A stretch of DNA of 50,166 nt from Peptococcaceae bacterium UBA5356 (GTDB taxonomy: Bacteria > Bacillota > Peptococcia > DRI-13 > DTU073). The notes below the pieces were generated by a model, which ran no database searches, had not been told where the DNA came from, and worked only from the letters and a program-made list of their open reading frames with translations. The stretch lies in contig DHPU01000046.1 of assembly GCA_002407935.1 (NCBI GenBank), forward strand, positions 1 to 50,166, written 5' to 3'. Shown one piece after another: positions 23,088-32,090 of the stretch (its first letter is position 1; every line of letters starts with the position of its first letter). The translations under genes were made by a program, and so were the position numbers.

Positions 23088-24392
23088 TTGAAGCAGATAA
23101 ATGTTATTGGCGCCGGATTGGCTGGGAGTGAAGCTGCCTGGCAAATAGTTCAGCGTGGGATCAAAGTAAAACTTTTTGAAATGCGACCAGTGAAAATGAC
23201 ACCGGCTCATCACAGTCACCTTTTTGCGGAGCTTGTTTGTAGTAATTCTTTACGTGCTAGTAACTTAACTAATGCCGTAGGACTTTTAAAAGAAGAGATG
23301 AGACAGCTGAATTCGTTGATTATGTTTTGTGCCGACAGCACAAGGTTGCCGGCGGGAGGTGCCTTGGCTGTTGACCGCCTTGCTTTTTCGGAGATGATTA
23401 CCGAAAAGATTGCGCAGCATCCTTTAATTGAGGTAATTCGTGAAGAGGTTTCCTCTTTATCTAATAATGAAATAACGGTAGTAGCCACCGGACCCTTAAC
23501 CAGCGATAATTTAGTTAAAGAATTAGCGGAATTTACCGGTGAAAAACATCTTTATTTTTATGATGCCGCAGCACCCATTGTTTATAGCGAAACAATTGAT
23601 TATGAGCGAGTTTTTTGGGCTTCTCGTTACAATAAAGGGACAGCGGATTATCTTAACTGTCCGATGACACGGGAGGAATATGAACGGTTTTATCAGGCTT
23701 TAATAACGGCGGAAACGCATCCCTTAAATTATTTCGAAAAGGAAAAGTATTTTGAGGGTTGTATGCCGATTGAGACTATGGCACAACGGGGTCCACAGAC
23801 TTTGCTTTTTGGTCCTTTAAAGCCGGTGGGACTTTTTGATGAAAAGAAAAAAATGAAGCCCTATGCTGTTGTTCAGCTTCGTCAGGATAATAGTACGGGA
23901 ACGCTTTTTAATATGGTAGGATTTCAAACACATTTAAAATGGGGTGAACAGCAGAGAGTATTTCGGCTGATTCCCGGACTGGAAAAGGCTGAATTTGCCC
24001 GTTTTGGGGTGATGCACCGTAATACTTTTATTAATTCACCTCAGGTTTTAACGGCCACTACACAGTTAAAGGAATACCCGCAGATTTTTATTGCCGGACA
24101 GCTTTCCGGTGTGGAAGGATATGTAGAATCAACAGCTTCCGGATTGATTGCGGGAATTAATGCTACGCGTCTTTTTCGTGGACAGAGGCCCTTAGTTCTT
24201 CCTGAGGATTCGGCAATAGGTGCCCTGCTTCATTATATAACTAATACGGAGATGACTAACTTTCAACCGATGAATATCACTTTTGGGTTGATACCGCCAT
24301 GGCCGGAGAAAATTAAAGATAAAGAAAAAAAGAATTATTTAATTGCGGAGAGGGCGTTAAAAGCCATCAAGTCATGGAAATGTCAGATTTAG
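23088..24392 (+). CDS. trmFO: Methylenetetrahydrofolate-tRNA-(uracil-5-)-methyltransferase TrmFO
   Basis: 434 residues. The N-terminal FAD-binding motif GAGLAGSEAAW (7-17) is followed by LFEMRP, the CSNSLR motif, GPLTSDNL, and near the end the GQLSGVEGYVESTASGL block. TrmFO uses folate and FAD to methylate U54 in the T loop of tRNAs, the Gram-positive alternative to TrmA. It starts with TTG immediately after the topA stop, with AGGAGG a few bases upstream, so it is translationally coupled to topA. Confidence 0.96.
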   Translation: MKQINVIGAGLAGSEAAWQIVQRGIKVKLFEMRPVKMTPAHHSHLFAELVCSNSLRASNLTNAVGLLKEEMRQLNSLIMFCADSTRLPAGGALAVDRLAFSEMITEKIAQHPLIEVIREEVSSLSNNEITVVATGPLTSDNLVKELAEFTGEKHLYFYDAAAPIVYSETIDYERVFWASRYNKGTADYLNCPMTREEYERFYQALITAETHPLNYFEKEKYFEGCMPIETMAQRGPQTLLFGPLKPVGLFDEKKKMKPYAVVQLRQDNSTGTLFNMVGFQTHLKWGEQQRVFRLIPGLEKAEFARFGVMHRNTFINSPQVLTATTQLKEYPQIFIAGQLSGVEGYVESTASGLIAGINATRLFRGQRPLVLPEDSAIGALLHYITNTEMTNFQPMNITFGLIPPWPEKIKDKEKKNYLIAERALKAIKSWKCQI

Positions 24393-24403
24393 GACGTGAT
24401 AGG

Positions 24404-25309
24404 ATGTTGTTAACATCTTTAGTGGATAGTTTTTTTTATTATTTAGAGAATGAAAAAAACATGGCAAAGATGACCATAAAGGCATATAATAGCGATTGGA
24501 ATGATTTCTTTAATTATTTAGAAAACGAATTAAGATATGATATAATATCTTTAGATGTTGCTGAAATAACACATAATCTCGTGCGAAAATACTTGGCATA
24601 TTTAAATCGTAAGAAGCTTACCCCAAACACGATTACCCGACGAATGGCGTCATTAAAAAGTTTTTATCGTTACCTTTTAAAAAAGGAGATAATTAAACAA
24701 AACCCCCTAGGTCTTCTTTCGACTCCTAAAATACCTAAAAAATTACCAAAGTATTTGGATGAACAGGAAATGGAACGAGTGTTACAACAACCTTTACTAT
24801 CCACGGAGGCAGGAATTAGGGATAGAGCGATTATGGAGTTATTATATGGGGCAGGAATTAGGGTAAGTGAATTGGCTTCAATGGATCTGGAAAATTTAGA
24901 TTTAGCATATGGTTATATCAGGGTGATTGGCAAGGGAAGTAGAGAAAGGATTGTGCCAATTGGAAAAGAATCCATTAAAGCGTTAAAGTTATATTTAGAA
25001 AAAGCACGACCTAAATGGACAGTAAAAAAAGAAAAGGCCCTTTTTGTTAATCAAAAGGGAGGAAGACTTTCAGATCGTTCAGTAAGAACCTTCGTGCAAA
25101 AATATTGTCAGCAGGCAGGGACTAAGGAGATTCTGTCGCCTCATGGATTTCGTCATAGCTTTGCTACTCATCTTTTGGATAATGGGGCTGATCTAAGGGT
25201 CGTTCAGGAATTATTAGGTCATCAAAAAATATCTTCGACACAAATATATACGCATGTGTCGAGAGCGAAGCTTCGGCAGGTTTATCATTTGGCTCATCCT
25301 AGAGCTTAA
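24404..25309 (+). CDS. xerC: Tyrosine recombinase XerC
   Basis: About 301 residues. An N-terminal SAM-like core-binding domain (about 1-90) leads into the catalytic domain with the R-K-H-R-H-Y set: Arg in GAGIRVSEL, Lys in GKGSRER, HGFRHSFATH, GHQKISSTQIYTHV with the nucleophilic Tyr. XerC with XerD resolves chromosome dimers at dif; in this genomic position the B. subtilis orthologue is CodV. I favour ATG 24404, with AGGACGTGA upstream and clear of trmFO; ATG 24374 is a possible longer start overlapping trmFO by 19 bases. Confidence 0.94.
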   Translation: MLLTSLVDSFFYYLENEKNMAKMTIKAYNSDWNDFFNYLENELRYDIISLDVAEITHNLVRKYLAYLNRKKLTPNTITRRMASLKSFYRYLLKKEIIKQNPLGLLSTPKIPKKLPKYLDEQEMERVLQQPLLSTEAGIRDRAIMELLYGAGIRVSELASMDLENLDLAYGYIRVIGKGSRERIVPIGKESIKALKLYLEKARPKWTVKKEKALFVNQKGGRLSDRSVRTFVQKYCQQAGTKEILSPHGFRHSFATHLLDNGADLRVVQELLGHQKISSTQIYTHVSRAKLRQVYHLAHPRA

Positions 25310-25323
25310 AGAGGTGAAGGAAT

Positions 25324-25854
25324 TTGTTTCGTGGAACGACGATAATTGGGGTAAAAAAAGGAGATAAAGTAGCTTTGGCTGGTGATGGTCAGGTTACCTT
25401 GGGTCAAAATATTATTATGAAGCATCATTCCAAAAAAGTAAGAAGATTATATCAGGGTCAAGTAATAGCCGGTTTTGCCGGTTCGGTGGCTGATGCTTTT
25501 ACTCTCTTTGAAAAGTTTGAAAAAAAGTTAGAAGAGCACCATGGTAATCTTCCTAGAGCAGCTGTGGAACTTGCCAAGGAATGGCGAACCGATAGAGCTT
25601 TGAGAAATTTGGAGGCCATGTTAGTTGTTGCTGATAAAAGCAATTTATTAATTCTTTCCGGTACGGGAGAAGTGATTGAACCTGATGACGGCATAGCGGC
25701 GATTGGCTCAGGAGGACCTTATGCCTTAGCAGCCGCTAAGGCTCTTTTGCAACATACCGATTGCTCGCCGGGAGAAATAGTGAAAACAGCGATGGAAATA
25801 GCTTCTGCAATTTGTGTGTATACGAATAATTATATTTCCATAGAGGAAATGTGA
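25324..25854 (+). CDS. hslV: ATP-dependent protease subunit HslV (ClpQ)
   Basis: 176 residues, the proteasome-beta-like peptidase of the HslUV complex. The segment RGTTIIGVKKGDKVALAGDGQVT is diagnostic; after removal of the first residues a Thr of TT (Thr5/6 by this numbering) would be the N-terminal nucleophile. In B. subtilis the corresponding residue is Ser. AIGSGGPYALAAAKALL is also typical. TTG 25324 is the only suitable start, preceded by AAAGAGGTGAAGG. It lies 14 bases after xerC and 16 before hslU, in one operon. Confidence 0.95.
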   Translation: MFRGTTIIGVKKGDKVALAGDGQVTLGQNIIMKHHSKKVRRLYQGQVIAGFAGSVADAFTLFEKFEKKLEEHHGNLPRAAVELAKEWRTDRALRNLEAMLVVADKSNLLILSGTGEVIEPDDGIAAIGSGGPYALAAAKALLQHTDCSPGEIVKTAMEIASAICVYTNNYISIEEM

Positions 25855-25870
25855 AGAGAGGGGTAAAAAT

Positions 25871-27256
25871 ATGTCTGCTGGATTTACTCCCAAGGAAATT
25901 GTAGCCGAACTTGATAAATATATTGTAGGACAGGAAAAGGCTAAGAAAAGTGTAGCGATTGCCTTGAGGAACCGTTTTAGAAGAAATAGGTTAGCTGATG
26001 ATTTACGTGATGAGGTTATCCCCAAAAACATCTTAATGATTGGGCCGACAGGTGTAGGTAAAACAGAGATAGCGAGGAGATTAGCGAAGTTGGCCAAAGC
26101 CCCTTTTATTAAAGTGGAAGCAACAAAATATACGGAGGTAGGCTATGTAGGAAGAGACGTTGAATCTATGGTGAGAGATTTAATGGAATTATCCGTGAGG
26201 ATGGTCAAACAGGAAAAAATTGCAGAAGTTCAAGAGAGAGCAGCCGCATTAGCCGATGATTTACTTGTTCAGCTACTCGCTCCTCATTCTAAAGTTGATT
26301 CTGTAGGGAAAAACCCTTTCGAAGTATTATTTGGTAATAATTCTGTTGAAGATCAAGCAGAAAAAACAGAGAATAATTTTGTTGAAAAAAGGGAAAGTAT
26401 AAAAGAAAAATTATTAAGAGGTGAGTTGGAGCAAGAATATATAGAAATTGAGGTTGAAGATGCCTCTGCTTCTTCTATGGATTTTTTTGTTGGTAGTAAT
26501 CTAGAGGAATTAGGAATGAGTTTTCAGGATATGTTTGGTAATTTTTTCCCGAAAAAAAAGAAAAAGAAGAAGGTTACAGTATCGCAGGCACGAAAAATCT
26601 TAACACAGATAGAAGCTCAAAAATTAATTGATATGGAGGAGGTTATTAATAAGGCGATTAAGCGTACGGAGCAAAATGGGATTATCTTTATAGATGAAAT
26701 TGATAAAATTACAGGTAAAGATAATTCTGCATCAGATATTTCTAGAGGAGGTGTACAAAGAGATATTTTGCCGATTGTTGAAGGGTCAACTGTGATGACA
26801 AAGCATGGACCTGTGAAAACAGATTATATTCTGTTTATTGCTGCAGGAGCTTTTCATACAAGCAAACCTTCGGATTTGATACCTGAATTGCAAGGCCGTT
26901 TTCCGATACGTGTAGAATTAGAAAGCTTAACTCAGCAGGACTTTAAGCTAATTCTGATTAAACCACGTAATTCACTTATTAAACAATACACAGAATTATT
27001 AAAAACAGAGGGGGTTTTGCTAGAATTTACTGAAAATGCTATTGATGAAATTGCAAATATCGCTTATACTGTAAACAGTCAAACAGAAAATATTGGCGCC
27101 AGAAGACTTCATACAATTGTGGAAAAATTATTGGAGGATGTCCTCTTTGAAGCACCGGATATGAAACAGAAAAAAATGAGCATAGATAATAATTATGTTA
27201 AAGATAAATTACATTTAATTGTTTCAAATGAGGATTTAAGCCGATATATTTTGTAA
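25871..27256 (+). CDS. hslU: ATP-dependent protease ATPase subunit HslU (ClpY)
   Basis: 461 residues, AAA+ unfoldase that feeds HslV. Walker A GPTGVGKTE (about 58-66), Walker B IIFIDEIDKI (about 271), the intermediate I domain between them (about 110-240, charged, with FFPKKKKKKK), sensor motifs RGGVQRD and GARRLHTI, and the C-terminal EDLSRYIL that inserts into HslV. The KKKKKKK patch in the I domain, from a run of AAA/AAG codons, is a mild oddity. ATG 25871 follows AGAGGGGT. Confidence 0.96.
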   Translation: MSAGFTPKEIVAELDKYIVGQEKAKKSVAIALRNRFRRNRLADDLRDEVIPKNILMIGPTGVGKTEIARRLAKLAKAPFIKVEATKYTEVGYVGRDVESMVRDLMELSVRMVKQEKIAEVQERAAALADDLLVQLLAPHSKVDSVGKNPFEVLFGNNSVEDQAEKTENNFVEKRESIKEKLLRGELEQEYIEIEVEDASASSMDFFVGSNLEELGMSFQDMFGNFFPKKKKKKKVTVSQARKILTQIEAQKLIDMEEVINKAIKRTEQNGIIFIDEIDKITGKDNSASDISRGGVQRDILPIVEGSTVMTKHGPVKTDYILFIAAGAFHTSKPSDLIPELQGRFPIRVELESLTQQDFKLILIKPRNSLIKQYTELLKTEGVLLEFTENAIDEIANIAYTVNSQTENIGARRLHTIVEKLLEDVLFEAPDMKQKKMSIDNNYVKDKLHLIVSNEDLSRYIL

Positions 27257-27279
27257 TATTAAATAGGAGGAAGAAATTA

Positions 27280-28065
27280 ATGAAAACACTTTTAGAAAAA
27301 ACCCGTACAGTTAATAAACTTTTGCAAAAAACAGCAGGGCACCCTGTGGAGTTTACGGAGATTGCTAAGGTATTAAGTGACCTGATTGATTGTAATGTTT
27401 ATATTGTGGGTAGAAGGGGAAAAATTTTAGGCTACGCATTTATGGATGGTTTTGTTTGTAATACGATCACAGATATTGTAATGAAAGCAGAAAGATTCCC
27501 AGAGTCTTATAATGAAGATTTAATGCGGATAACTCAGACGTATGCTAATCTCCGTAAAGAGTCAAAGGAATGTATTTTTAGTACTGATAATAGTTGTACC
27601 TTTGACGACAAAATTACTACGGTTGTGCCAATTATGGGTGGCGGTGAAAGGCAAGGAACACTATTGCTGGTAAAATATGATAACGAGTTTGCTAATGAGG
27701 ATTTAGTTTTGGGTGAATATGGAGCTACGGTAATAGGGATGGAAATTCTTCGTTCTAAATCTGAACGCATCGAAGAAGAGGCTAGACGTAAAGCTGCTGT
27801 TCAGGTGGCGATTGGGACACTTTCTTACTCTGAGCTGGAGGCTATTGAACATATTTTTGCTGAATTAAAGGGTAAAGAAGGCTTATTAATTGCCAGTAAA
27901 ATTGCTGACCGTGTGGGGATTACCCGTTCGGTGATAGTTAATGCTTTAAGAAAATTTGAAAGTGCCGGCGTTATTGAATCAAAATCATTGGGGATGAAAG
28001 GAACTTATATTCGTATTCTTAATGAAAACTTGTTAGAAGAACTTTCAAAACTAAGGGCATATTAG
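27280..28065 (+). CDS. codY: GTP-sensing global transcriptional repressor CodY
   Basis: 261 residues. The N-terminal GAF domain (about 1-155) binds branched-chain amino acids in the family; a linker leads to the winged helix-turn-helix ASKIADRVGITRSVIVNALRKFE near 206-228. With GTP and isoleucine/valine as signals, CodY represses amino-acid, transport and, in several species, motility genes. It closes the dprA-codY block and lies directly upstream of the flagellar operon. ATG 27280 follows AGGAGG; a strong terminator follows. Confidence 0.96.
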   Translation: MKTLLEKTRTVNKLLQKTAGHPVEFTEIAKVLSDLIDCNVYIVGRRGKILGYAFMDGFVCNTITDIVMKAERFPESYNEDLMRITQTYANLRKESKECIFSTDNSCTFDDKITTVVPIMGGGERQGTLLLVKYDNEFANEDLVLGEYGATVIGMEILRSKSERIEEEARRKAAVQVAIGTLSYSELEAIEHIFAELKGKEGLLIASKIADRVGITRSVIVNALRKFESAGVIESKSLGMKGTYIRILNENLLEELSKLRAY

Positions 28066-28089
28066 ATTCAATTTTAAAACATAAAATTA

Positions 28090-28132
28090 AAATAAAAGAT
28101 TGTAGTCTGGGACTACAATCTTTTATTTTAAA
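28090..28132. terminator. Strong terminator after codY
   Basis: An 18-bp perfect stem (28090-28107 with 28111-28128) with a TGG loop, A-rich before and T-rich within and after. It separates codY from the flagellar operon, so the latter should have its own promoter. Confidence 0.9.
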
Positions 28133-28148
28133 AATCTATCTATTCATC

Positions 28149-28177
28149 TTAAATAATTATTAGATTTTTGATATAAT
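28149..28177 (+). promoter_or_regulatory. Candidate promoter of the flagellar operon
   Basis: An extended -10, TGATATAAT (28169-28177), has a weak -35 TTAAAT 17 bases upstream. It lies 133 bases before flgB in the 28133-28309 intergenic region, which is about 80% A+T and contains no other recognisable element. The long leader leaves room for regulation. A flagellar sigma-D pattern was not seen. Confidence 0.45.
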
Positions 28178-28309
28178 TAGTAATAAAATTAACAATAATT
28201 AAGGTTTAGCTCAAAAAAAGATTAATTATAAAAAGGGATTTGTTAAAACAACTAGAAATTAGTAAATAGTGTTCATGACAAATTTTATTTATTTTTGTGA
28301 GGGAGATTA

Positions 28310-28702
28310 ATGATTAAAACAAATTTAATAAATCAACTGGAAAAAGCGATGAATGGTAGTGCTCTGCGGCATTCTGTACTTGCTAATAATTTATCTAATG
28401 TTAATACTCCTGGTTATAAGCGAAGTGATGTAAGCTTTCGTTCTACTTTGGATGTAGCTTTGGAGACAGAGCTGCAATTAAAAACGACTAATATGGCACA
28501 TCTAAAGACAGTGGAAACGAAAACTGCTCCCAAGGTTATTACTTTTTCAGAAACAAGTTTGCGCAATGATGGTAATAATGTGGATGTTGATATGGAACTT
28601 GCCACTTTGGCTGAAAACAATCTTTATTTTAACAGTCTTGCCCAGTTTTTATCTTCGCAGCTCTCGATACTGCGACAATCTATTTCTGAAGGGAGGCGTT
28701 AA
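28310..28702 (+). CDS. flgB: Flagellar basal-body rod protein FlgB
   Basis: 130 residues, usual size. The N-terminal SVLANNLSNVNTPGYKR segment (about 22-40) is the flagellar rod/hook N-terminal signature, and NNVDVDMELATLAENNLYF is the C-terminal FlgB pattern. It is part of the proximal rod and is exported through the flagellar type III system without a cleaved signal peptide. It is the first gene of the operon, 4 bases from flgC. ATG 28310 follows GAGGGAGA. Confidence 0.95.
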   Translation: MIKTNLINQLEKAMNGSALRHSVLANNLSNVNTPGYKRSDVSFRSTLDVALETELQLKTTNMAHLKTVETKTAPKVITFSETSLRNDGNNVDVDMELATLAENNLYFNSLAQFLSSQLSILRQSISEGRR

Positions 28703-28705
28703 TTA

Positions 28706-29152
28706 ATGAATTTATTTAAAACGTTAAACATAAGTGCTTCGGGTCTTAGCGCTGAGCGTTTAAGAATGGACGTAATTTCCTCTAACATTGCTAACGCCAG
28801 TTCAACGCGTTCGGTGAAGGGTGGCCCTTACCGTAGGCAGGTTGTCCTTTTAGCCCCTCAAAATAAGCAGGAAAGTTTCCAAAAAGTATTACAGGATTCT
28901 CTTAATGGACAGGCACCTTATAGTGGAGTTAGAGTAGCTGGGATTGTCGAAGACCAATCCCCTTTAAAAAGAGTCTATGATCCTAAACATCCTCATGCTT
29001 CACCGGATGGGTATGTTGAATATTCTAATGTGGATGTGATGAAAGAGATGGTAGAGCTTATTACAGCCTCTCGTTCTTACGAGGCTAATGTTACTGTGTT
29101 GAACTCTACCAAAAGTATGTTTTTAAAAACCCTAGAAATAGGACGTTCTTAA
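28706..29152 (+). CDS. flgC: Flagellar basal-body rod protein FlgC
   Basis: 148 residues. Signatures: SASGLSAERLRMDVISSNIANASST at 11-35, and the C-terminal YVEYSNVDVMKEMVELITASRSYEANVTVLN block. A proximal rod subunit next to FlgB. GGGAGG lies at the end of flgB, giving translational coupling. Confidence 0.96.
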   Translation: MNLFKTLNISASGLSAERLRMDVISSNIANASSTRSVKGGPYRRQVVLLAPQNKQESFQKVLQDSLNGQAPYSGVRVAGIVEDQSPLKRVYDPKHPHASPDGYVEYSNVDVMKEMVELITASRSYEANVTVLNSTKSMFLKTLEIGRS

Positions 29153-29160
29153 GGTGGTAA

Positions 29161-29475
29161 ATGATGAATATTAACGATATTAAGGGAATTGAATACTTAT
29201 CGGCGGCGCTTGAGCCTGGCAAAAAGATAAACCAATCCCAAGAGCAAGCTCAAGGTTTTGGTGATGTTTTAAAGGATGCCTTAAATAAGGTAAATACGGC
29301 TCAACTTCAGGCGGAACAGATTACCCATAATTTTGTTGTTGGTGGTAGTAATGATGTTGAACTCCATCAAGTGATTTTAGCTACGGAAAAAGCAACTCTT
29401 GCATTACAGTTAACAATGCAAATTAGAAACAAAGTAATTGATGCGTATCAGGAAATAATGAGAATGCAGGTTTAA
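29161..29475 (+). CDS. fliE: Flagellar hook-basal body complex protein FliE
   Basis: 104 residues. The C-terminal pattern VELHQVILATEKATLALQLTMQIRNKVIDAYQEIMRMQV is characteristic of FliE, the adaptor between the MS ring and the rod. GGTGG lies a few bases before tandem ATG codons at 29161 and 29164; either may be used. Confidence 0.95.
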   Translation: MMNINDIKGIEYLSAALEPGKKINQSQEQAQGFGDVLKDALNKVNTAQLQAEQITHNFVVGGSNDVELHQVILATEKATLALQLTMQIRNKVIDAYQEIMRMQV

Positions 29476-29514
29476 TTCCTGAACAAAGTTAATTTGCTTT
29501 CTTGAGGTGAGACG

Positions 29515-31068
29515 ATGGGCATTTGGACACAATTTCGTGAGCAAGCGAATAATATTTGGCAGAAATTTACCGGCTGGCAAAAGGCGACTTTTGCTGCTGT
29601 AATTGTTCTTTTCTTTGTACTGGTAATAGGGGTTTTATTTGCGCAACGACCTAAAATGGAAGTTCTATATTCTGGGTTGAGTCCTGATACCGCCAGTGCG
29701 ATGACGACTAAATTGAAGGAACAAAAGGTTCCTTATGAGTTAGTTGATGAGGGAAAAACAATTTTGGTTAGGGCCGAAGACAAATATCAATTACGCTTAG
29801 ATATGGCGAATCAGGTTAATTTAAAGGGAGTTGTAGGGTTTGAATCTTTTAATCAAACAAGATTTGGAGAAACAGATACTGATAAAAGAGTAAGATTTCT
29901 TGTTGCTCTGCAAGGAGAGTTAACTAGAACAATAGAAGAAATGGATGAAGTAGAAACGGCTAATGTACATATTGCTTTACCACAACCTTCTTTATTTATT
30001 AGAGATGAGAAAGATGCTACCGCATCTGTCTTGCTGCGTCTGAAACCGTATGCCAGTTTAGACACGGAAAAGGTAAAATCAATCATGTCTTTTGTGAGTC
30101 ATGGCGTGGAAGGATTAAAATCGGGAAACGTCACCGTAATGGATGTAAAAGGAAATTTACTTTCAGAAGATGTTGCAGACGCTTCTACACAGGAAACCTC
30201 CAAAATTTCGGCTAGTCAATTGACTTTAAAACAGCAGTATGAAAAGGATTTCGCCCAATCTTTGCAAACGATGCTGGAAAAAACGAGAGGGGCGGGCAAG
30301 GCTGTAGTTAGGGCGAATGTAGCGATGGATTTTGATAAGGTGGAAAAATATTCGGAGACATATGGCGATGCGGTTCTTCGTAGTGAACAGATTAAAGAAG
30401 AAAGTTCCCAGGGGACTTCTCAACCTGTTGGTGGAAATCCTGCTGATGCTAATATGAGCGGATCCAGTTATGGTAGTGTAGGGACAACGGGCGAAAGTGA
30501 ACATCAATTAAGTGAACAAGCTCGTAATTATGATATTAGTAAAACTACGGAAACAAAAATAGTAGCACCGGGTAAAATCATGAGAGTTTCTTTGTCAGTT
30601 ATTATTGATGGTGATTTAACTCCTGCAGAAACAAATAAAATTAAAGAAGCTGTGGCTATGGCTGCTGGTGTTGATGCGGAAAGGGGCGACCAGATTTCTG
30701 TAGTGGGAATGCCTTTTAATAATGAAGATACGGCAAAAATGGAAGAAGCTCTGGCTAAAAGAGAAGGCTTTCAAAGAAGGATGGAGCTTTTCAAACTTGC
30801 TCTTTTGCCGCTTAGTATTCTTTTGATTTTGGGGATGCTCTTTTTTATAGTTCGTCGTTTTGGGACGACTCTTTCCAATAACACTCGTTATTCCGCTGGA
30901 ACTCATCGGGAAGTAGCTGCGATGACTAATTCTTCCGAGAATGTAGAAATGACTTTATCTCCGGAGGCATTGGAGAAGAAAGCAATGCAAACACAAATTA
31001 ATAACCTGATTAAAAAAAATCCTGAAGAAGTAGCTAAGGTAGTTAAGACCTGGTTAGTGGAAGAGTAG
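29515..31068 (+). CDS. fliF: Flagellar MS-ring protein FliF
   Basis: 517 residues. Membrane helices at about 24-44 and 428-448 bracket a large extracytoplasmic part with ring-building motifs: YSGLSPDTASAM near 57, GVVGFESFNQTRFGETDTDKRVRF near 107, and VETANVHIALPQPSLF near 145. The region about 305-345 is Ser/Gly-rich and presumably flexible. The cytoplasmic C terminus (EEVAKVVKTWLVEE) is the FliG-binding helix. FliF forms the membrane ring on which the rotor and export gate assemble. ATG 29515 follows TTGAGGTGAG. Confidence 0.96.
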   Translation: MGIWTQFREQANNIWQKFTGWQKATFAAVIVLFFVLVIGVLFAQRPKMEVLYSGLSPDTASAMTTKLKEQKVPYELVDEGKTILVRAEDKYQLRLDMANQVNLKGVVGFESFNQTRFGETDTDKRVRFLVALQGELTRTIEEMDEVETANVHIALPQPSLFIRDEKDATASVLLRLKPYASLDTEKVKSIMSFVSHGVEGLKSGNVTVMDVKGNLLSEDVADASTQETSKISASQLTLKQQYEKDFAQSLQTMLEKTRGAGKAVVRANVAMDFDKVEKYSETYGDAVLRSEQIKEESSQGTSQPVGGNPADANMSGSSYGSVGTTGESEHQLSEQARNYDISKTTETKIVAPGKIMRVSLSVIIDGDLTPAETNKIKEAVAMAAGVDAERGDQISVVGMPFNNEDTAKMEEALAKREGFQRRMELFKLALLPLSILLILGMLFFIVRRFGTTLSNNTRYSAGTHREVAAMTNSSENVEMTLSPEALEKKAMQTQINNLIKKNPEEVAKVVKTWLVEE

Positions 31069-31079
31069 GGGTGAGGAAA

Positions 31080-32090
31080 ATGAGAAAGGAACAACAGCTA
31101 ACTGGTCGTCAAAAAGCATCTATTTTTATAATTAGTCTGGGACCTGAAAAATCAGCACAAATAATGAAACATTTGACGGAAGACGAAATTGAACAGCTTA
31201 CGATGGAAATAGCTAATGTTAGAACCATTAACAATGATCAATTTAAGAGCGTTACGGAGGAGTTTACGCAGCTTTATATGGCTTCTCATTACTTGGCTCA
31301 AGGAGGCATAGAATATGCCAAAGAGGTTTTAGAAAAAGCGTTGGGTAATGAAAAAGCGATAAGTATTATTAGCCGTCTCTCTTCAAATTTACAGATAAAG
31401 CCTTTCGATTTTGTGAGAAATACTGATCCGAGTCAATTATTAAACTTTATTCAAGGTGAACATTCGCAGACGATTGCCTTGATTATGTCCTATTTGGAAG
31501 CGGAACAGGCAGCTATTATTTTATCTTCGCTGCCTAATGATCGTCAGGCGGAAATTGCTCGGCGGATTGCGATTATGGATAGTACATCGCCGGAGATAAT
31601 TAGGGAAGTTGAATATACTTTGGAAAAAAAGATTAGCTCGTTAGGCACTCAGGATTACACTAGTGCCGGTGGGATTAATTCTATAGTGCAAATTCTTAAT
31701 AAAGTAGACCGGTCTACGGAAAAAGTTATCTTAGAGACTTTAGAGGTACAGGATCCGGTATTATCTGAGGAAATTAAAAAATTAATGTTTGTCTTTGAAG
31801 ATATTATTACAATGGATGATCGCAGTATCCAATTAGTTCTGCGTGAAGTGGAAAGTAAGGATCTGGCTTTGGCTTTGAAAGGTTCCAGCGAGGAAGTTGG
31901 TAATAAAATTAAAAAGAATATGTCAAAACGTGCCGGAGAAATGCTGGAAGAAGAAATAACCTTCCTTGGTCCTGTTCGTTTAAGAGATGTTGAAGAAGCA
32001 CAACAAAGAATTGTTAATACAATTCGTCGTTTGGAAGAGGCAGGGGAAATTGTTATTTCTCGCGGGGGAGGAGATGAAATTATTGTCTAA
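31080..32090 (+). CDS. fliG: Flagellar motor switch protein FliG
   Basis: 336 residues in the three-domain FliG layout: N-terminal FliF-binding (TGRQKASIFIISLGPE), middle and C-terminal torque domain with the charged helix FEDIITMDDRSIQLVLREVESKDLALALKG. The FliM-contact motif normally EHPQ reads EHSQ here (near residue 131), a Pro to Ser change. ATG 31080 has GGGGTGAGG directly upstream; GTG 31071 lies inside that Shine-Dalgarno and is less likely. It overlaps the start of fliH. Confidence 0.95.
   Translation: MRKEQQLTGRQKASIFIISLGPEKSAQIMKHLTEDEIEQLTMEIANVRTINNDQFKSVTEEFTQLYMASHYLAQGGIEYAKEVLEKALGNEKAISIISRLSSNLQIKPFDFVRNTDPSQLLNFIQGEHSQTIALIMSYLEAEQAAIILSSLPNDRQAEIARRIAIMDSTSPEIIREVEYTLEKKISSLGTQDYTSAGGINSIVQILNKVDRSTEKVILETLEVQDPVLSEEIKKLMFVFEDIITMDDRSIQLVLREVESKDLALALKGSSEEVGNKIKKNMSKRAGEMLEEEITFLGPVRLRDVEEAQQRIVNTIRRLEEAGEIVISRGGGDEIIV

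Noticed and set aside
28133..28309. CodY box or sigma-D promoter upstream of flgB
   Set aside because: No good match to AATTTTCWGAAAATT or to TAAA-N15-GCCGATAT was found in the intergenic region.
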